DNA from: Bradyrhizobium acaciae
GTDB lineage: Bacteria; Pseudomonadota; Alphaproteobacteria; Rhizobiales; Xanthobacteraceae
Assembly (NCBI RefSeq): GCF_020889785.1
Contig: NZ_JACMYK010000027.1
Span: 1 to 64,000, forward strand
Length of the DNA: 64,000 nt
Reading direction: 5' to 3'
Made by a program: the position numbers and the translations under genes. The notes under the pieces are model-generated. The model was not told the DNA's origin. It saw only the letters and a program-made list of their open reading frames with translations, and ran no database searches. This document shows positions 43,492-52,328 of the stretch, one piece after another; position 1 is the stretch's first letter, and every line of letters begins with the position of its first letter.

Positions 43492-43866
43492 TTGAGCATA
43501 TCTGCCAATACCCGCATCGTGATCGGAACGACGCTCTTTGCGTTGGCGTCGAGTGCATTCCTTTATGCGCTTCCTCCGAGCCCGATCGACAGTGACCTGC
43601 TCCGCGGCAGCTTCTACTGGTTGCAGGGATATGCGTACCAAATTCCCGTCAAGTATCTGAACGGCGAGCTCAACGCTGCTCGATTGTATGAAGATGACAA
43701 GCTGCTTGGCCCGGCAAATAGCGACCGGGAGGAGATCGCCACCAAAGGCGGCGGCCGATTCCAGCTCTTCCGGGACAGCAAGAGCTTTTTCGGCCCGGTG
43801 TTGCTGCTCTCGACGAGCGACAACACCAACCCGAACACGAACGGCCGGAAATATCACCTCAAGTGA
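43492..43866 (+). CDS. Exported or anchored hypothetical protein, TTG start
   Basis: A 124-residue protein whose N-terminal helix (TRIVIGTTLFALASSAFLYAL) is a signal or anchor, followed by a soluble part without known motif and with many charged residues (ARLYEDDKLLGPANSDREEI). No ATG fits; TTG at 43492 has GGGGGAG 5 bases upstream, with GTG at 43486 as the alternative. Composition is slightly less GC-rich than the neighbours. Confidence 0.55.
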   Translation: MSISANTRIVIGTTLFALASSAFLYALPPSPIDSDLLRGSFYWLQGYAYQIPVKYLNGELNAARLYEDDKLLGPANSDREEIATKGGGRFQLFRDSKSFFGPVLLLSTSDNTNPNTNGRKYHLK

Positions 43867-43902
43867 CGGTCAGCGCCGTGGTCGAACCTAGACCCGCGTC
43901 GG

Positions 43903-44805
43903 TCACATGAAGCCCGGGTTGCGCGGCAGATACTGGGCCCAGTTGCCGAATTCTCGCGACGACATCAGCAGCATCGGACACTTGATCCGCATTCCCAGCG
44001 CCATCGCAGTATCAAGCGCCGCCTTGCTCGCACCGGGCAGGAATGCCGATATCCGTGAGGCGCCGCTCTCGGCCGCCAGGTAGAGCGCTGTTCTCAAAGC
44101 GGGAGCGACCGCGCGCGGCTCCGTGACTGCGAGCGGCCCGATATGACCACCGGCGTCCACGTAGGCGTAGCCGATCCAGTCGTTTCCATCGAGAAGATTG
44201 AACCCGGTCGCGGCGCCGTCATTGATCAGATAGCGATGATGCTTTTCGCGTGAGATGCCAAGGATCCGCTCGTCCGCTTGCGCAAGGCGGCGCAGGGTCG
44301 AGGCCTCCGGCCTGAGCGGCGTGACGTCGTAGCGTGGACCGTGCAAACGGCCGATCACCTGCTCGCGCGATGCACTGACATTGTAGATCGGAAATCGTGG
44401 AAGCAGGCCGTGACGGATGTAGAGCCCCTGCGACACCGTGTTGAAGCTGAAGGTGATGAGCACCCTGTTGGACGCGCCCGATGTCTCGGCGTGCGCGATG
44501 GTCCGCTTGATCAGTTCGTTGCCGATGCTCCGACCCTGCTGATCCGGCGACACGAACAGCTGTGCCAGAAACCACATGTCGCCGCAGGCCCAACTCCAGG
44601 CAAAGCCGAGGATCCGCTCGTCCTCCTCCGCCACCCAGAGACCGTGGGGATCGTCCTTCAGCGAAAACAGCTGGAACCTGGGCGGAGACGAGACCGCCAT
44701 CGGGCCGAAGCCGTGCCGTTCCGTGAGATCGTTGATGCTGGAGACCACAAGCGCGTCGGCGAATTCCAGATCCTGCGCGCGTGCCGGCCGGCAAATCACT
44801 GACAT
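43903..44805 (-). CDS. GNAT-family N-acetyltransferase with C-terminal second domain
   Basis: A 300-residue protein. The N-terminal half is a GNAT fold with the acetyl-CoA motif QLFVSPDQQGRSIGNELI and YIRHGLLPRFPIYNV. The second half (YLINDGAATGFNLLDGNDWIGYAYVDAGGHIGPLAVTEP) looks like a weaker second GNAT unit. The target (amine, amino acid or protein) is unknown. It begins 29 bases after the stop of the flavin monooxygenase-like gene, in the same direction, so the pair is an operon. Confidence 0.85.
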   Translation of the reverse strand: MSVICRPARAQDLEFADALVVSSINDLTERHGFGPMAVSSPPRFQLFSLKDDPHGLWVAEEDERILGFAWSWACGDMWFLAQLFVSPDQQGRSIGNELIKRTIAHAETSGASNRVLITFSFNTVSQGLYIRHGLLPRFPIYNVSASREQVIGRLHGPRYDVTPLRPEASTLRRLAQADERILGISREKHHRYLINDGAATGFNLLDGNDWIGYAYVDAGGHIGPLAVTEPRAVAPALRTALYLAAESGASRISAFLPGASKAALDTAMALGMRIKCPMLLMSSREFGNWAQYLPRNPGFM

Positions 44806-44834
44806 GGGCAACTCCGTTGCTCGCCGGACAATCC

Positions 44835-46043
44835 TCAAAACCTCGCGGTGCCGGGATCGAGCCCAAGCGCCAGCCGGCCGGCGGTGATGTAATTGCTCGG
44901 ACTCATCGCGATATGCTTTGCCGCGGCGCGTACATCGCCGACCGCACGCTCCAGGGCGCAGGTCTCGAAGATGGCGACGGCGCCCGCGCCGGCAGCCAGC
45001 ATCTCGGTGACGGACGTCGCAGTCTCCGCCGCGTGCGCGTTGGCGAGCCGGACGTCCGCGCGTGCCTCCACCAGCCGTTGGCCGCCGATGTCGGTCGCGG
45101 CCATCAATTCGGTCATGGCGTCGATCAGAAAGGCGCGGGCGGCGCAAAGCATCGCTCTCGTACGCCCGATCGTCGCCTGAACGATCTCGCGATCGCGGAG
45201 CGCGGCGCGGTTTCCGGAGTGGCCCTTGGCCAGTTCCGTGAACGAGGTCATGGCGCCCGACGCGATGCCGAGCGGCACCCCGCAGATGCTCCACGCGAAC
45301 ACCGATGACGGCGGCATGCGATAGAGCAATCCGGGCTGGGTCGGTTGCAGCCCGAGAAAGGGATGGGCGTGCGCAGCCGGCACGAAAACATTCTGCGCCT
45401 CGAAATCGCAACTGCCGGTGCCGCGCAGTCCGGACACATGCCAGTTGTCGAGGATGGTTACATCCGCACGCCCGGGATAGCAGCAGAGAAGCGGCGAAGC
45501 CGGGTCGCCGGGCCTGGTACTGGCCAGCACCATGAAGCGCGTCGCGTGATGTGCGCCGCTGCCGAACGGCCAGCGGCCGGACAGGCGATAGCCGCCTGCG
45601 ACGGCGGTCGCGGTACCGACCGCACCGGTCGCGCTTGCGACAAATGCACGCGGGTCGGCATACCACTCACGCACGACGGCCTCATCGAGGTAGCCGCCGA
45701 TCCGGCTCATGCCGGCGCCATTGCCGACCAGCCAGCCGACGGAGCCATCGAGGGCCGAGCAGGCTTCGACGACGCGCATGAACGCGAAGGAGGACAGTTC
45801 AGGCCCGCCAAGTGTTTGCGGCAGCCACAGGCGGAACAGGCCGGCATCGGCCAGTGCGGCGAAAATCGTGTCCGGTAACCGTCGTCCGCTGTCGAATTCA
45901 TTGCGTTGCGCAGCGATGCGCGGAGCCAGCGTCTGGACGACCTCGAGCAGGCGGCAAACGTGGGCCGGCTCACCTGCATTCACTTCCGGATAAGGGCGGG
46001 CGATCGGACCGTCCGCTTTTGCCGCATAGCCTGGATCGTGCAT
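44835..46043 (-). CDS. Acyl-CoA dehydrogenase-like flavoprotein (DszC/HpaH-type monooxygenase)
   Basis: A 402-residue acyl-CoA-dehydrogenase-fold protein: LFRLWLPQTLGGPELSSFAFMRVVEACSALDGSVGW in the N-terminal domain, a central beta domain (GYRLSGRWPFGSGAHHATRF, WHVSGLRGTGSCDFEAQNVFVP), then a helical C-terminal domain. The GSGAHHA and RGTGS segments are those of the group D flavin monooxygenases (DszC, HsaA-like) that need a separate flavin reductase, which is not adjacent. GAGGAGAG precedes the ATG at 46043. It is divergent from a CadC-like regulator. Confidence 0.85.
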   Translation of the reverse strand: MHDPGYAAKADGPIARPYPEVNAGEPAHVCRLLEVVQTLAPRIAAQRNEFDSGRRLPDTIFAALADAGLFRLWLPQTLGGPELSSFAFMRVVEACSALDGSVGWLVGNGAGMSRIGGYLDEAVVREWYADPRAFVASATGAVGTATAVAGGYRLSGRWPFGSGAHHATRFMVLASTRPGDPASPLLCCYPGRADVTILDNWHVSGLRGTGSCDFEAQNVFVPAAHAHPFLGLQPTQPGLLYRMPPSSVFAWSICGVPLGIASGAMTSFTELAKGHSGNRAALRDREIVQATIGRTRAMLCAARAFLIDAMTELMAATDIGGQRLVEARADVRLANAHAAETATSVTEMLAAGAGAVAIFETCALERAVGDVRAAAKHIAMSPSNYITAGRLALGLDPGTARF

Positions 46044-46146
46044 CGGGCTCTCCTCGAGATTCTGCACCCCCGCAGGATGATCGTGCGCTTCCCGCAGGTC
46101 CTGAATCCGTTCCGAAAAAGTTGCAAAAAATGTAGTCTCCACAGCC

Positions 46147-47712
46147 ATGGCGACGATCCACGAATTCGGTCCCTTCCGCCTCGACGCCGGGGCCGAGATG
46201 CTGTTGCGAGAGTCCGAACCGGTCGCGCTCGGCCAGCGCGCGGTCGTGCTGCTCCGGCTGCTTGTCGAGCGGGCCGGATCGCCGGTTTCCAAGGATGCGT
46301 TGATGGAGGCGACCTGGCCGGGGCTTGCGGTCGAGGAGAGCAACCTGACGGTCCAGATCGCCGCCTTGCGGCGGGTATTTGCCGGCATCGAGGGAGGCGC
46401 GACCTGGATCGAGACGCTGCCGCGTCGCGGCTATCGCTATGTTGGCCCCGCGGTTGCGACCGTATCCGAACCGAGCTCACCCGTATCACCAGCGCCGACG
46501 CTGTCCGATAGGCCGTCGCTCGCGGTGCTCCCGCTGTCGAATCTGAGTGGCGATCCCGCGCAGGATTATTTTTCCGACGGGATCACGGGAGACATCATCG
46601 CCGAACTGTCGCGGTTCAGGTCACTATTCGTCGTCGCCCGTCACTCCAGCTTCGCCTATAAGGGTAAGACACCCGAGATCAAACAGGTCGGCCGCGAGCT
46701 CGGCGTCCGGTACGTGGCCGAAGGAAGTGTGCGCAAGATCGGCAGCCGGGTGCGGGTGGTCATCCAGCTGCTCGATGCTGCGAGCGGCTTCAATCTCTGG
46801 GCCGAGCGCTACGACCGCGAGATCGACGACATCTTCGTCCTGCAGGACGAGATTGTCCGGGCGATCGTTGCGGCCCTGCCGGGCAGGCTGGAGGATGCCG
46901 GTCGCGAGATCGCCAGACGCAAGCCGACCTCGAGCATTACCGCCTATGACCTGGTCCTGCTCGGAAACGAGCGATGGCGCCAGCTGACCGTGAAGGCGAT
47001 GGCGCAGGCCAGGGACTATTTTCGAAACGCCGTTGCGCTAGACCCGCACTATGCTCGCGCCCGCGCCAACATCGCCTGGACCATCGTCTGTGACGTGTTT
47101 CTCGAATCTCCCACCACCGCTACCCTGGGCGAGGCGCGGCGCGAGATCGAGTACGCGCTGGATATTGAGGACGGCGACGCCTGGTCCCATGGCGTCATGG
47201 CTCAGCTGCTGTTCCTGCTGAAAGATGACGCCAAGGCCGAAATCCACTTCAGCCGCGCGCTCGCGCTCAATCCAAACGATGCCGATGTCGCCGCCGTCTT
47301 CGCCAATATCCTGGTCTACTGGGGACGATGGCGCGAGGCGCTGATGTGGATCGGGACGGCCAAGCGGCTCAATCCGTTTCCGCCCAACCTGTACCATTGG
47401 TATCATGCGCTAGCGCTCTATTCGGGACGCGAGTACGAGCAGGCGGTCAAGGCGGTGTTGGAGGCGCGGTCGTTCGACAGGTGGTCGCACGGCCTCCTTG
47501 CAGCCTGCTATGCGCAGATGGGACGCCTCGGCGAGGCGCAGGCCGAGGCCGACATGTTCGTCAGCCAACGATGTCGCGAATTGACTGCGAACGGCGAAGC
47601 CGTACCCGCGAAGACGCTCCAACTCGCTCGCGCCCGTGCCGAAAGATATCGCGATCCCACCGACCGCGACCATTTCCTCGACGGATTGCGCAAGGCCGGT
47701 CTCACCGGTTGA
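46147..47712 (+). CDS. CadC-like winged-helix regulator with TolB-like and TPR domains
   Basis: A 521-residue protein. Residues 1-100 are an OmpR/PhoB-type winged helix (VALGQRAVVLLRLLVERAGSPVSKDALMEATWPG...ETLPRRGYRYVGP). Residues about 115-235 match the adenylate-cyclase-associated TolB-like domain (LAVLPLSNLSGDPAQDYFSDGITGDIIAELSRF). The C-terminal half has TPR repeats. No transmembrane helix is seen, unlike true CadC. Only 103 bases separate it from the divergent monooxygenase gene, so it probably regulates that pair; the effector is unknown. Confidence 0.9.
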   Translation: MATIHEFGPFRLDAGAEMLLRESEPVALGQRAVVLLRLLVERAGSPVSKDALMEATWPGLAVEESNLTVQIAALRRVFAGIEGGATWIETLPRRGYRYVGPAVATVSEPSSPVSPAPTLSDRPSLAVLPLSNLSGDPAQDYFSDGITGDIIAELSRFRSLFVVARHSSFAYKGKTPEIKQVGRELGVRYVAEGSVRKIGSRVRVVIQLLDAASGFNLWAERYDREIDDIFVLQDEIVRAIVAALPGRLEDAGREIARRKPTSSITAYDLVLLGNERWRQLTVKAMAQARDYFRNAVALDPHYARARANIAWTIVCDVFLESPTTATLGEARREIEYALDIEDGDAWSHGVMAQLLFLLKDDAKAEIHFSRALALNPNDADVAAVFANILVYWGRWREALMWIGTAKRLNPFPPNLYHWYHALALYSGREYEQAVKAVLEARSFDRWSHGLLAACYAQMGRLGEAQAEADMFVSQRCRELTANGEAVPAKTLQLARARAERYRDPTDRDHFLDGLRKAGLTG

Positions 47713-47860
47713 CGGCTCATAGCCGCCGCCTGCTGCTCGACGTCCCGAGTTGGCTCCGGGCGGATTCACGCCGTGCGTATCACACCGATTTCCTTCGAGA
47801 GCTGGATAAGCGTCGGTCGGTAAGGCGGGGAGGGAACAGGTTTTAACCCGCAGCGCTGGT

Positions 47861-47874
47861 TTGATCCGCGTCAA
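47861..47874 (+). promoter_or_regulatory. FixK/FNR box
   Basis: TTGA-TCCGCG-TCAA is a perfect match to the TTGA-N6-TCAA core used by FixK2 and FNR in alphaproteobacteria. It is centred about 53 bases upstream of the ATG at 47921. If the start of transcription is near 47908 the site is centred at -40.5, and TAGGCT at 47896 fits the -10 box. Confidence 0.72.
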
Positions 47875-47920
47875 GTTCGAGGGCCCCGAACGGCCTAGGC
47901 TTACTCTTGAGAGGAGAGCC

Positions 47921-48490
47921 ATGATGCCAGCGCATGACGAATACGGTCCGGTGGCCAAGAGCCTGCACTGGGTAACCGTGCTCTTGGTGGTCCTCGCCTG
48001 GACCTTGGGTGTTCTTAACGACGATGCGACCCAGCCGCTGGGCCTGCTAACCCATATCTGGGTCGGACTGAGCATTCTGGTGCTGGCAGTGGCGCGAATT
48101 CCGTGGCGAGTTGCCAATCCACCGCCAAAGATCGTTCCTACCGAGTTTGGCAGGTGGTTGATCGAGTGGACTGACCCGGTGTCCCGCGTGATGCACTACG
48201 TGCTCTACGGTTTGCTGCTGGCCGTACCGGTCTTCGGCATTGTGTTGCAGTTTGCAAAGGGCCATCCGCTACCGCTGTTTGGGTTCGGCGAAATAGCTTC
48301 ACCTTGGCACGCTGACAAGGTGCTCGCTCACAACATCAAGGAAATTCACGAGGTCCTGGCCAATCTCCTGGTGATCCTCGCAACAATCCACATGACTGCT
48401 GCGCTTGTGCATCACCTGGTGTTTGGCGACGACACCCTGAAGCGAATGCTGCCGGGCGTTGGCAAGCGGACGGAGCGCGGAGCGCAATGA
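47921..48490 (+). CDS. Cytochrome b561
   Basis: A 189-residue four-helix membrane diheme cytochrome of the bacterial b561 (CybB-like) family. Histidine ligands lie at VAKSLHW and THIWVG, near HYVLYGLLL, and in NLLVILATIHMTAALVHH. It transfers electrons from ubiquinol, possibly to superoxide or a periplasmic acceptor. Start ATG 47921 has GAGGAGAG just before it. A FixK/FNR box points to microaerobic induction. The next gene overlaps it by four bases. Confidence 0.9.
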   Translation: MMPAHDEYGPVAKSLHWVTVLLVVLAWTLGVLNDDATQPLGLLTHIWVGLSILVLAVARIPWRVANPPPKIVPTEFGRWLIEWTDPVSRVMHYVLYGLLLAVPVFGIVLQFAKGHPLPLFGFGEIASPWHADKVLAHNIKEIHEVLANLLVILATIHMTAALVHHLVFGDDTLKRMLPGVGKRTERGAQ

Positions 48491-48654
48491 GTATCATCCT
48501 TCGCATCTTCTTCGTCATTGCGGGAGCGATCGTCGCCTTATTCGTCGCGCGTGACAGCCTGCACTTCGACTTGATCCAGACGTGGGTGTCTATTGTGCTC
48601 GTGATCATCGTGGCAGGCATCGCAAGCTTCTGGGCACGACGACGCAAGGCGTGA
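48487..48654 (+). CDS. 55-residue two-helix membrane protein coupled to cytochrome b561
   Basis: Starts MSIILRIFFVIAGAIVALFVAR and has a second hydrophobic segment (TWVSIVLVIIVAGIASFW), ending in a cluster of Arg and Lys. Its ATG overlaps the stop of the cytochrome gene (ATGA), so translation is coupled. It is plausible as a small accessory subunit; this rests on position and shape. Confidence 0.65.
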   Translation: MSIILRIFFVIAGAIVALFVARDSLHFDLIQTWVSIVLVIIVAGIASFWARRRKA

Positions 48655-48696
48655 GCGCGTAGGCTTCACGAACCGGGCTGAGCCAGGCCGAGGCCT

Positions 48697-48770
48697 CGGG
48701 GCCCACGGGTGCGATCGGCACCGGCTCTCCTTGCGCCCTCTGCATGAAGGGCGGAACGAGCAAAGCTCGG
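48697..48770. repeat. Intergenic repeat family A, partial copy
   Basis: Shares CGGGGCCCAYGGGTGCGATCGGCACC and the later GCGCCCTCT...AGCAAAGCTCGG segments, in the same orientation, with bases 3557-3638. It fills part of the 272-base gap between the microprotein and the EamA gene; nothing else is seen there. Confidence 0.7.
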
Positions 48771-48926
48771 ACAAACCTGTCGCGAGATCGCGGAGTCATG
48801 TCGGAGATTTCTTGAGTTTGAAGCGCGCCGCGAATTCATTGTCGTCCGGCCTGGGACGAACGCCCGCCAACCCCGCCAAAATTCACGATTGCCGACTGCC
48901 TCATCTTCGGGCAATGACGACCTGCA

Positions 48927-49799
48927 ATGAACAAGAGCTTCGAGGAAACTGCCGCTCGTCTGGCGCCGGCGATCTTTGTCGTGCTGTGGAGCACGGGCTT
49001 CATCGGCACCAAATACGTCATCAACAATGCGGAGCCGCTGACCTATCTGGCGATCCGGATGGCGTTCGTCGTGGTGGTGATGGCGGTGATCGTCGCGGTC
49101 GCGCGACCGAAATGGCCGGACCGGACCGGCGTCTTCCACAGCGCGGTGGCCGGCATCCTGGTGCACGGCTTCTATCTCGGCGGAACCGCAATTGCGATCG
49201 CACATTCGATTCCGGCCGGGCTCTCGGCGTTGATCCCGGGCCTGCAGCCGATCCTGACCTCGACCCTTGCCAACCGCTGGCTCGGTGAGCGCGTCACGCC
49301 GCTGCAATGGGGCGGGCTCGTGCTCGGGCTCGCCGGCGTCGTGCTGATCCTGCACAACCGGCCGATGACCGGCGAGGCGGGGTGGGGTTGGCTTGCCTCC
49401 GGCGTCTCGCTGATCTCGATCACGCTCGGCACGCTCTATCAGCGCCGCTACTGCAATGCGATCGACTGGCGCGCCGGCAATCTGGTGCAGTACATCGCGG
49501 TGACGATCTTCTTCGGCATCGGCGCCTGGCTGTTCGAGACCAACGTCGTGCATTGGACCCGCGAGTTCGTGCTGGCGATCGCCTGGTTGGTGTTCGCGCT
49601 GTCGATCGGCTCGATCGGGCTGCTGTATTGGCTGATCCGCCACCATGCCGCGACCTCGGTCGCGAGCCTGTTTTACCTGGTGCCGGCAGTGACCGCGCTG
49701 ATGGCCTACATCCTGTTCGGCGAGCGGCTGGATTACGTCGCGATGGCCGGCATGGCGGCTTGCGCCGCCGCGGTGCTGGTGGTCAACCGCCGCGCTTAA
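48927..49799 (+). CDS. EamA/DMT family transporter
   Basis: A 290-residue protein with ten hydrophobic helices in two EamA repeats: VLWSTGFIGTKYVINNAEPLTYLAIRMAFV, GLSALIPGLQPILTSTLANRWLGERVTPLQWGGLVLGLAGVVLI and the second-repeat end SLFYLVPAVTALMAYILFGERL. Probably exports small metabolites. Its stop overlaps that of the convergent photolyase gene by four bases. No strong ribosome binding site precedes the ATG. Confidence 0.9.
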   Translation: MNKSFEETAARLAPAIFVVLWSTGFIGTKYVINNAEPLTYLAIRMAFVVVVMAVIVAVARPKWPDRTGVFHSAVAGILVHGFYLGGTAIAIAHSIPAGLSALIPGLQPILTSTLANRWLGERVTPLQWGGLVLGLAGVVLILHNRPMTGEAGWGWLASGVSLISITLGTLYQRRYCNAIDWRAGNLVQYIAVTIFFGIGAWLFETNVVHWTREFVLAIAWLVFALSIGSIGLLYWLIRHHAATSVASLFYLVPAVTALMAYILFGERLDYVAMAGMAACAAAVLVVNRRA

Positions 49800-51259
49800 T
49801 TGCTGCGACGAATCTTGGCGTAGGCCGCAAGCGCGCGTTCGCGGCCTTGCTTGTGATCGACGATCGGCTGCGGATAGGTCTTGCCGAGTTCGACGCCGGC
49901 GCTGGCGAGCTCGATCGGCGTCGCGGTCCAGGGCTGATGGATCAGGTCGTTGGGGAGCTGCGCGAGTTGAGGCACCCAGCGCCGGACATAGCCCCCGTCG
50001 GGATCGAACTTCTCGCCCTGGAGGATCGGATTGAACACGCGGAAATAGGGCGCGGCATCGGCGCCGGAGCCCGCGACCCACTGCCAGTTCGCCGGATTGG
50101 AGCCGGCATCGGCATCGACCAGCGTGTCCCAGAACCATTGCTCGCCGGCGCGCCAGTCGATCAGCAGATGCTTCACCAGAAACGAGGCGGCGACCATCCG
50201 CACCCGGTTGTGCATCACGCCGGTGTGCCAGAGCTCGCGCATGCCGGCATCGACGATCGGATAGCCGGTAAGGCCGCGCTGCCAGGCCTTCAATGCGCGT
50301 GCGTCGTGTTTCCACGGAAAGGCGTCGAAATGCTCCTGCAAGTTCCGTTCGGCGAGATCAGGCACGTCGAACAGCAGGTGGCGGCAAAACTCGCGCCAGC
50401 CGAGCTCGCTCAGAAACTTGTCGATGTCGCCGGCAAGGCGCGGGTGCGCGGCGGCCGCGAAGCGGGCGGCGTGCCAGAGCTGGCGCGGGCTGATCTCGCC
50501 GAAGCGCAGATGCGGCGACAGGTGCGAGGTGCCGTCGCGGTCGGGGCGGTCGCGGTCGTCGGTGTAGGCGTAGACACCATCGCCGAGGAACGCCTTCAGC
50601 CGCGCCTGCGCTGCGGCTTCGCCAGGCGTCCAGGTCTCGCGCAGGCCGCCGGCCCAATCCGGCCGGATCGGCTCGAGCCGCCAATCGTCGAGCGCCTCGC
50701 TCGCGATAGCGCGGATCGGTGTCAGCTTCTTCGGCGCCGGCAACGGCTTCGGCGGATCGCCGAGGCCCTGCACGCGCCGCCAGAATGGCGTGAAGACGCG
50801 GAGGCCCCGGTTGTCCTTGTTGCGGATCGCCTTGGGTTCGACCAGCAGGTCGCCGGGGAAAATTTCCGAGTCCACGCCGTCACTTGCGAGCGCGGATTCA
50901 ACGTCTCCAGAAATTGCCTGATGCGGCGCCTGCGCGATGTCGTTCCAGAACACGGCGCCTGCATTGGTTTCGCGCGCCACCGCCGCGATCACGGACGCGG
51001 CTGGTCCGGTGCGCAGCACTAGCCTTCCACCAATCGCTTCAAAGCTATTGCTGAGCGCGCGCAGTGACTGTGCCAACCACCAGCGCGTCGCGCCCCCAAG
51101 GGGGCGCGCGGCTGGAGATTTCAGGGCACGGCTTTGTTCGTCGCGGACATAGAGGCCAACCACGGGCGCGCCACGGCTGGCTGCTTCGTGCAGGGCCGGG
51201 TGATCCGACAGCCGGAGATCGTCGCGGAACCAGACGATAACAGGCTGTGCGTTTGCCAC
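49796..51259 (-). CDS. phrB: Deoxyribodipyrimidine photolyase (class I)
   Basis: A 487-residue light-dependent DNA repair enzyme splitting cyclobutane pyrimidine dimers. The N-terminal antenna-binding Rossmann fold begins IVWFRDDLRLSDHPAL; the FAD domain carries LRFGEISPRQLWHA, FLSELGWREFCRHLL, YPIVDAGMRELWHTGVMHNRVRM and DADAGSNPANWQWVAGSGADAAPYFRVFNP. Translation starts at GTG (51259). It follows the peroxiredoxin gene by 21 bases in the same direction, so the two may form an oxidative and light stress operon. CPD rather than (6-4) specificity is inferred from the family. Confidence 0.95.
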   Translation of the reverse strand: MANAQPVIVWFRDDLRLSDHPALHEAASRGAPVVGLYVRDEQSRALKSPAARPLGGATRWWLAQSLRALSNSFEAIGGRLVLRTGPAASVIAAVARETNAGAVFWNDIAQAPHQAISGDVESALASDGVDSEIFPGDLLVEPKAIRNKDNRGLRVFTPFWRRVQGLGDPPKPLPAPKKLTPIRAIASEALDDWRLEPIRPDWAGGLRETWTPGEAAAQARLKAFLGDGVYAYTDDRDRPDRDGTSHLSPHLRFGEISPRQLWHAARFAAAAHPRLAGDIDKFLSELGWREFCRHLLFDVPDLAERNLQEHFDAFPWKHDARALKAWQRGLTGYPIVDAGMRELWHTGVMHNRVRMVAASFLVKHLLIDWRAGEQWFWDTLVDADAGSNPANWQWVAGSGADAAPYFRVFNPILQGEKFDPDGGYVRRWVPQLAQLPNDLIHQPWTATPIELASAGVELGKTYPQPIVDHKQGRERALAAYAKIRRSN

Positions 51260-51280
51260 CCGGACGCTGCGTTTCGGCCG

Positions 51281-51940
51281 TTACTTCGGCTGCGGCACGA
51301 TGCGGATATAGGGCTTCGGCTCTTTCCAGCCCTGCGGATAGATCGTCTTGGCCTCATCGTTGTTGACCGAGCCCGCGATGATCACGTCCTCGCCCTGCTT
51401 CCAGTCGGCGGGGGTGGCGACGCGATGCTTGGCGGTGAGTTGCAGCGAGTCGATCACGCGCAGGATCTCCTGGAAGTTCCGGCCGGTGGTCATCGGGTAG
51501 ACCAGCACGAGCTTGATCTTCTTGTCGGGGCCGATGATGAAGACGTTACGGACGGTCTGGTTGTCGGCCGGCGTACGGGTGAGGGGATCGCCCGAGGTCG
51601 ATGCCGGCAGCATGTCGTAGAGCTTCGACACGTTGTAGTCGGTGTCGCCGATCATCGGATAGTTCGGTGCGGCGCCCTGGGTCTCCTTGATGTCCTCGGA
51701 CCATTTGGCGTGTCGGTCGACCGGGTCGACCGACAGGCCCATCAGCTTGACGCCGCGCTGGTCGAATTCAGGCTTCAGGCGGGCGAGCGTGCCGAGCTCG
51801 GTGGTGCAGACCGGGGTGAAGTCCTTGGGATGGGAGAACAAGAGCGCCCAGCTGCTGCCGATCCAATCGTGGAACTTGATCTTCCCTTCGGTGGTCTCGG
51901 CTTCGAAGTCGGGGGCGACTGCGCCAATCTGAAGTGCCAT
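51281..51940 (-). CDS. 1-Cys peroxiredoxin (Prx6 type)
   Basis: A 219-residue peroxidase. The catalytic motif is PVCTTE with C45 as peroxidatic cysteine, after LFSHPKDFT. The long C-terminal domain (KKIKLVLVYPMTTGRNFQEILRVIDSLQLT) and the single active cysteine place it in the Prx6 group, which reduces peroxides with glutathione or another small thiol. It lies just upstream of the photolyase gene. The 388-base region upstream (51941-52328) holds no gene. Confidence 0.95.
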   Translation of the reverse strand: MALQIGAVAPDFEAETTEGKIKFHDWIGSSWALLFSHPKDFTPVCTTELGTLARLKPEFDQRGVKLMGLSVDPVDRHAKWSEDIKETQGAAPNYPMIGDTDYNVSKLYDMLPASTSGDPLTRTPADNQTVRNVFIIGPDKKIKLVLVYPMTTGRNFQEILRVIDSLQLTAKHRVATPADWKQGEDVIIAGSVNNDEAKTIYPQGWKEPKPYIRIVPQPK

Positions 51941-52243
51941 GATCTTACCTCATCTCATTGATGCTGCATCTAAATTTGTATTTGAGGTGGTCTGTTCCAG
52001 TATAGGACGCGAAAAGGCTTAAGTGAACGGCTTCTGAAAAAAGGTGAAACATTTCTCCTTGAGGCTGGAATTCCAAGCAACTTGTTTTGATCCAACCCCC
52101 TGCGACGAAATATCAGCTGCGGCACAAAAGCTTGGAAATGCCCAGATAAAGCCGCTTATCGCCGTCATGACGCCCGCCCCGGCTGCTATAGGACTGAACC
52201 GTGACAGCTTCTAAAGCGACCAAATAGCAACCATCTAAAAATC

Positions 52244-52261
52244 TCGGAACCCAAGTTCCGA
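52244..52261. promoter_or_regulatory. 18-bp palindrome, candidate operator
   Basis: TCGGAAC-CCAA-GTTCCGA is an exact inverted repeat 68 bases before the ATG at 52329 inside the 51941-52328 gap. No other signal or gene was recognised in that gap, which also contains the peroxiredoxin promoter. Confidence 0.4.
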
Positions 52262-52328
52262 ATCATTAACCACTCGTTTACGCCCGCATGGAAAAGCTGG
52301 CCTGAGATAGGAATTGAAAGCTCCCACA

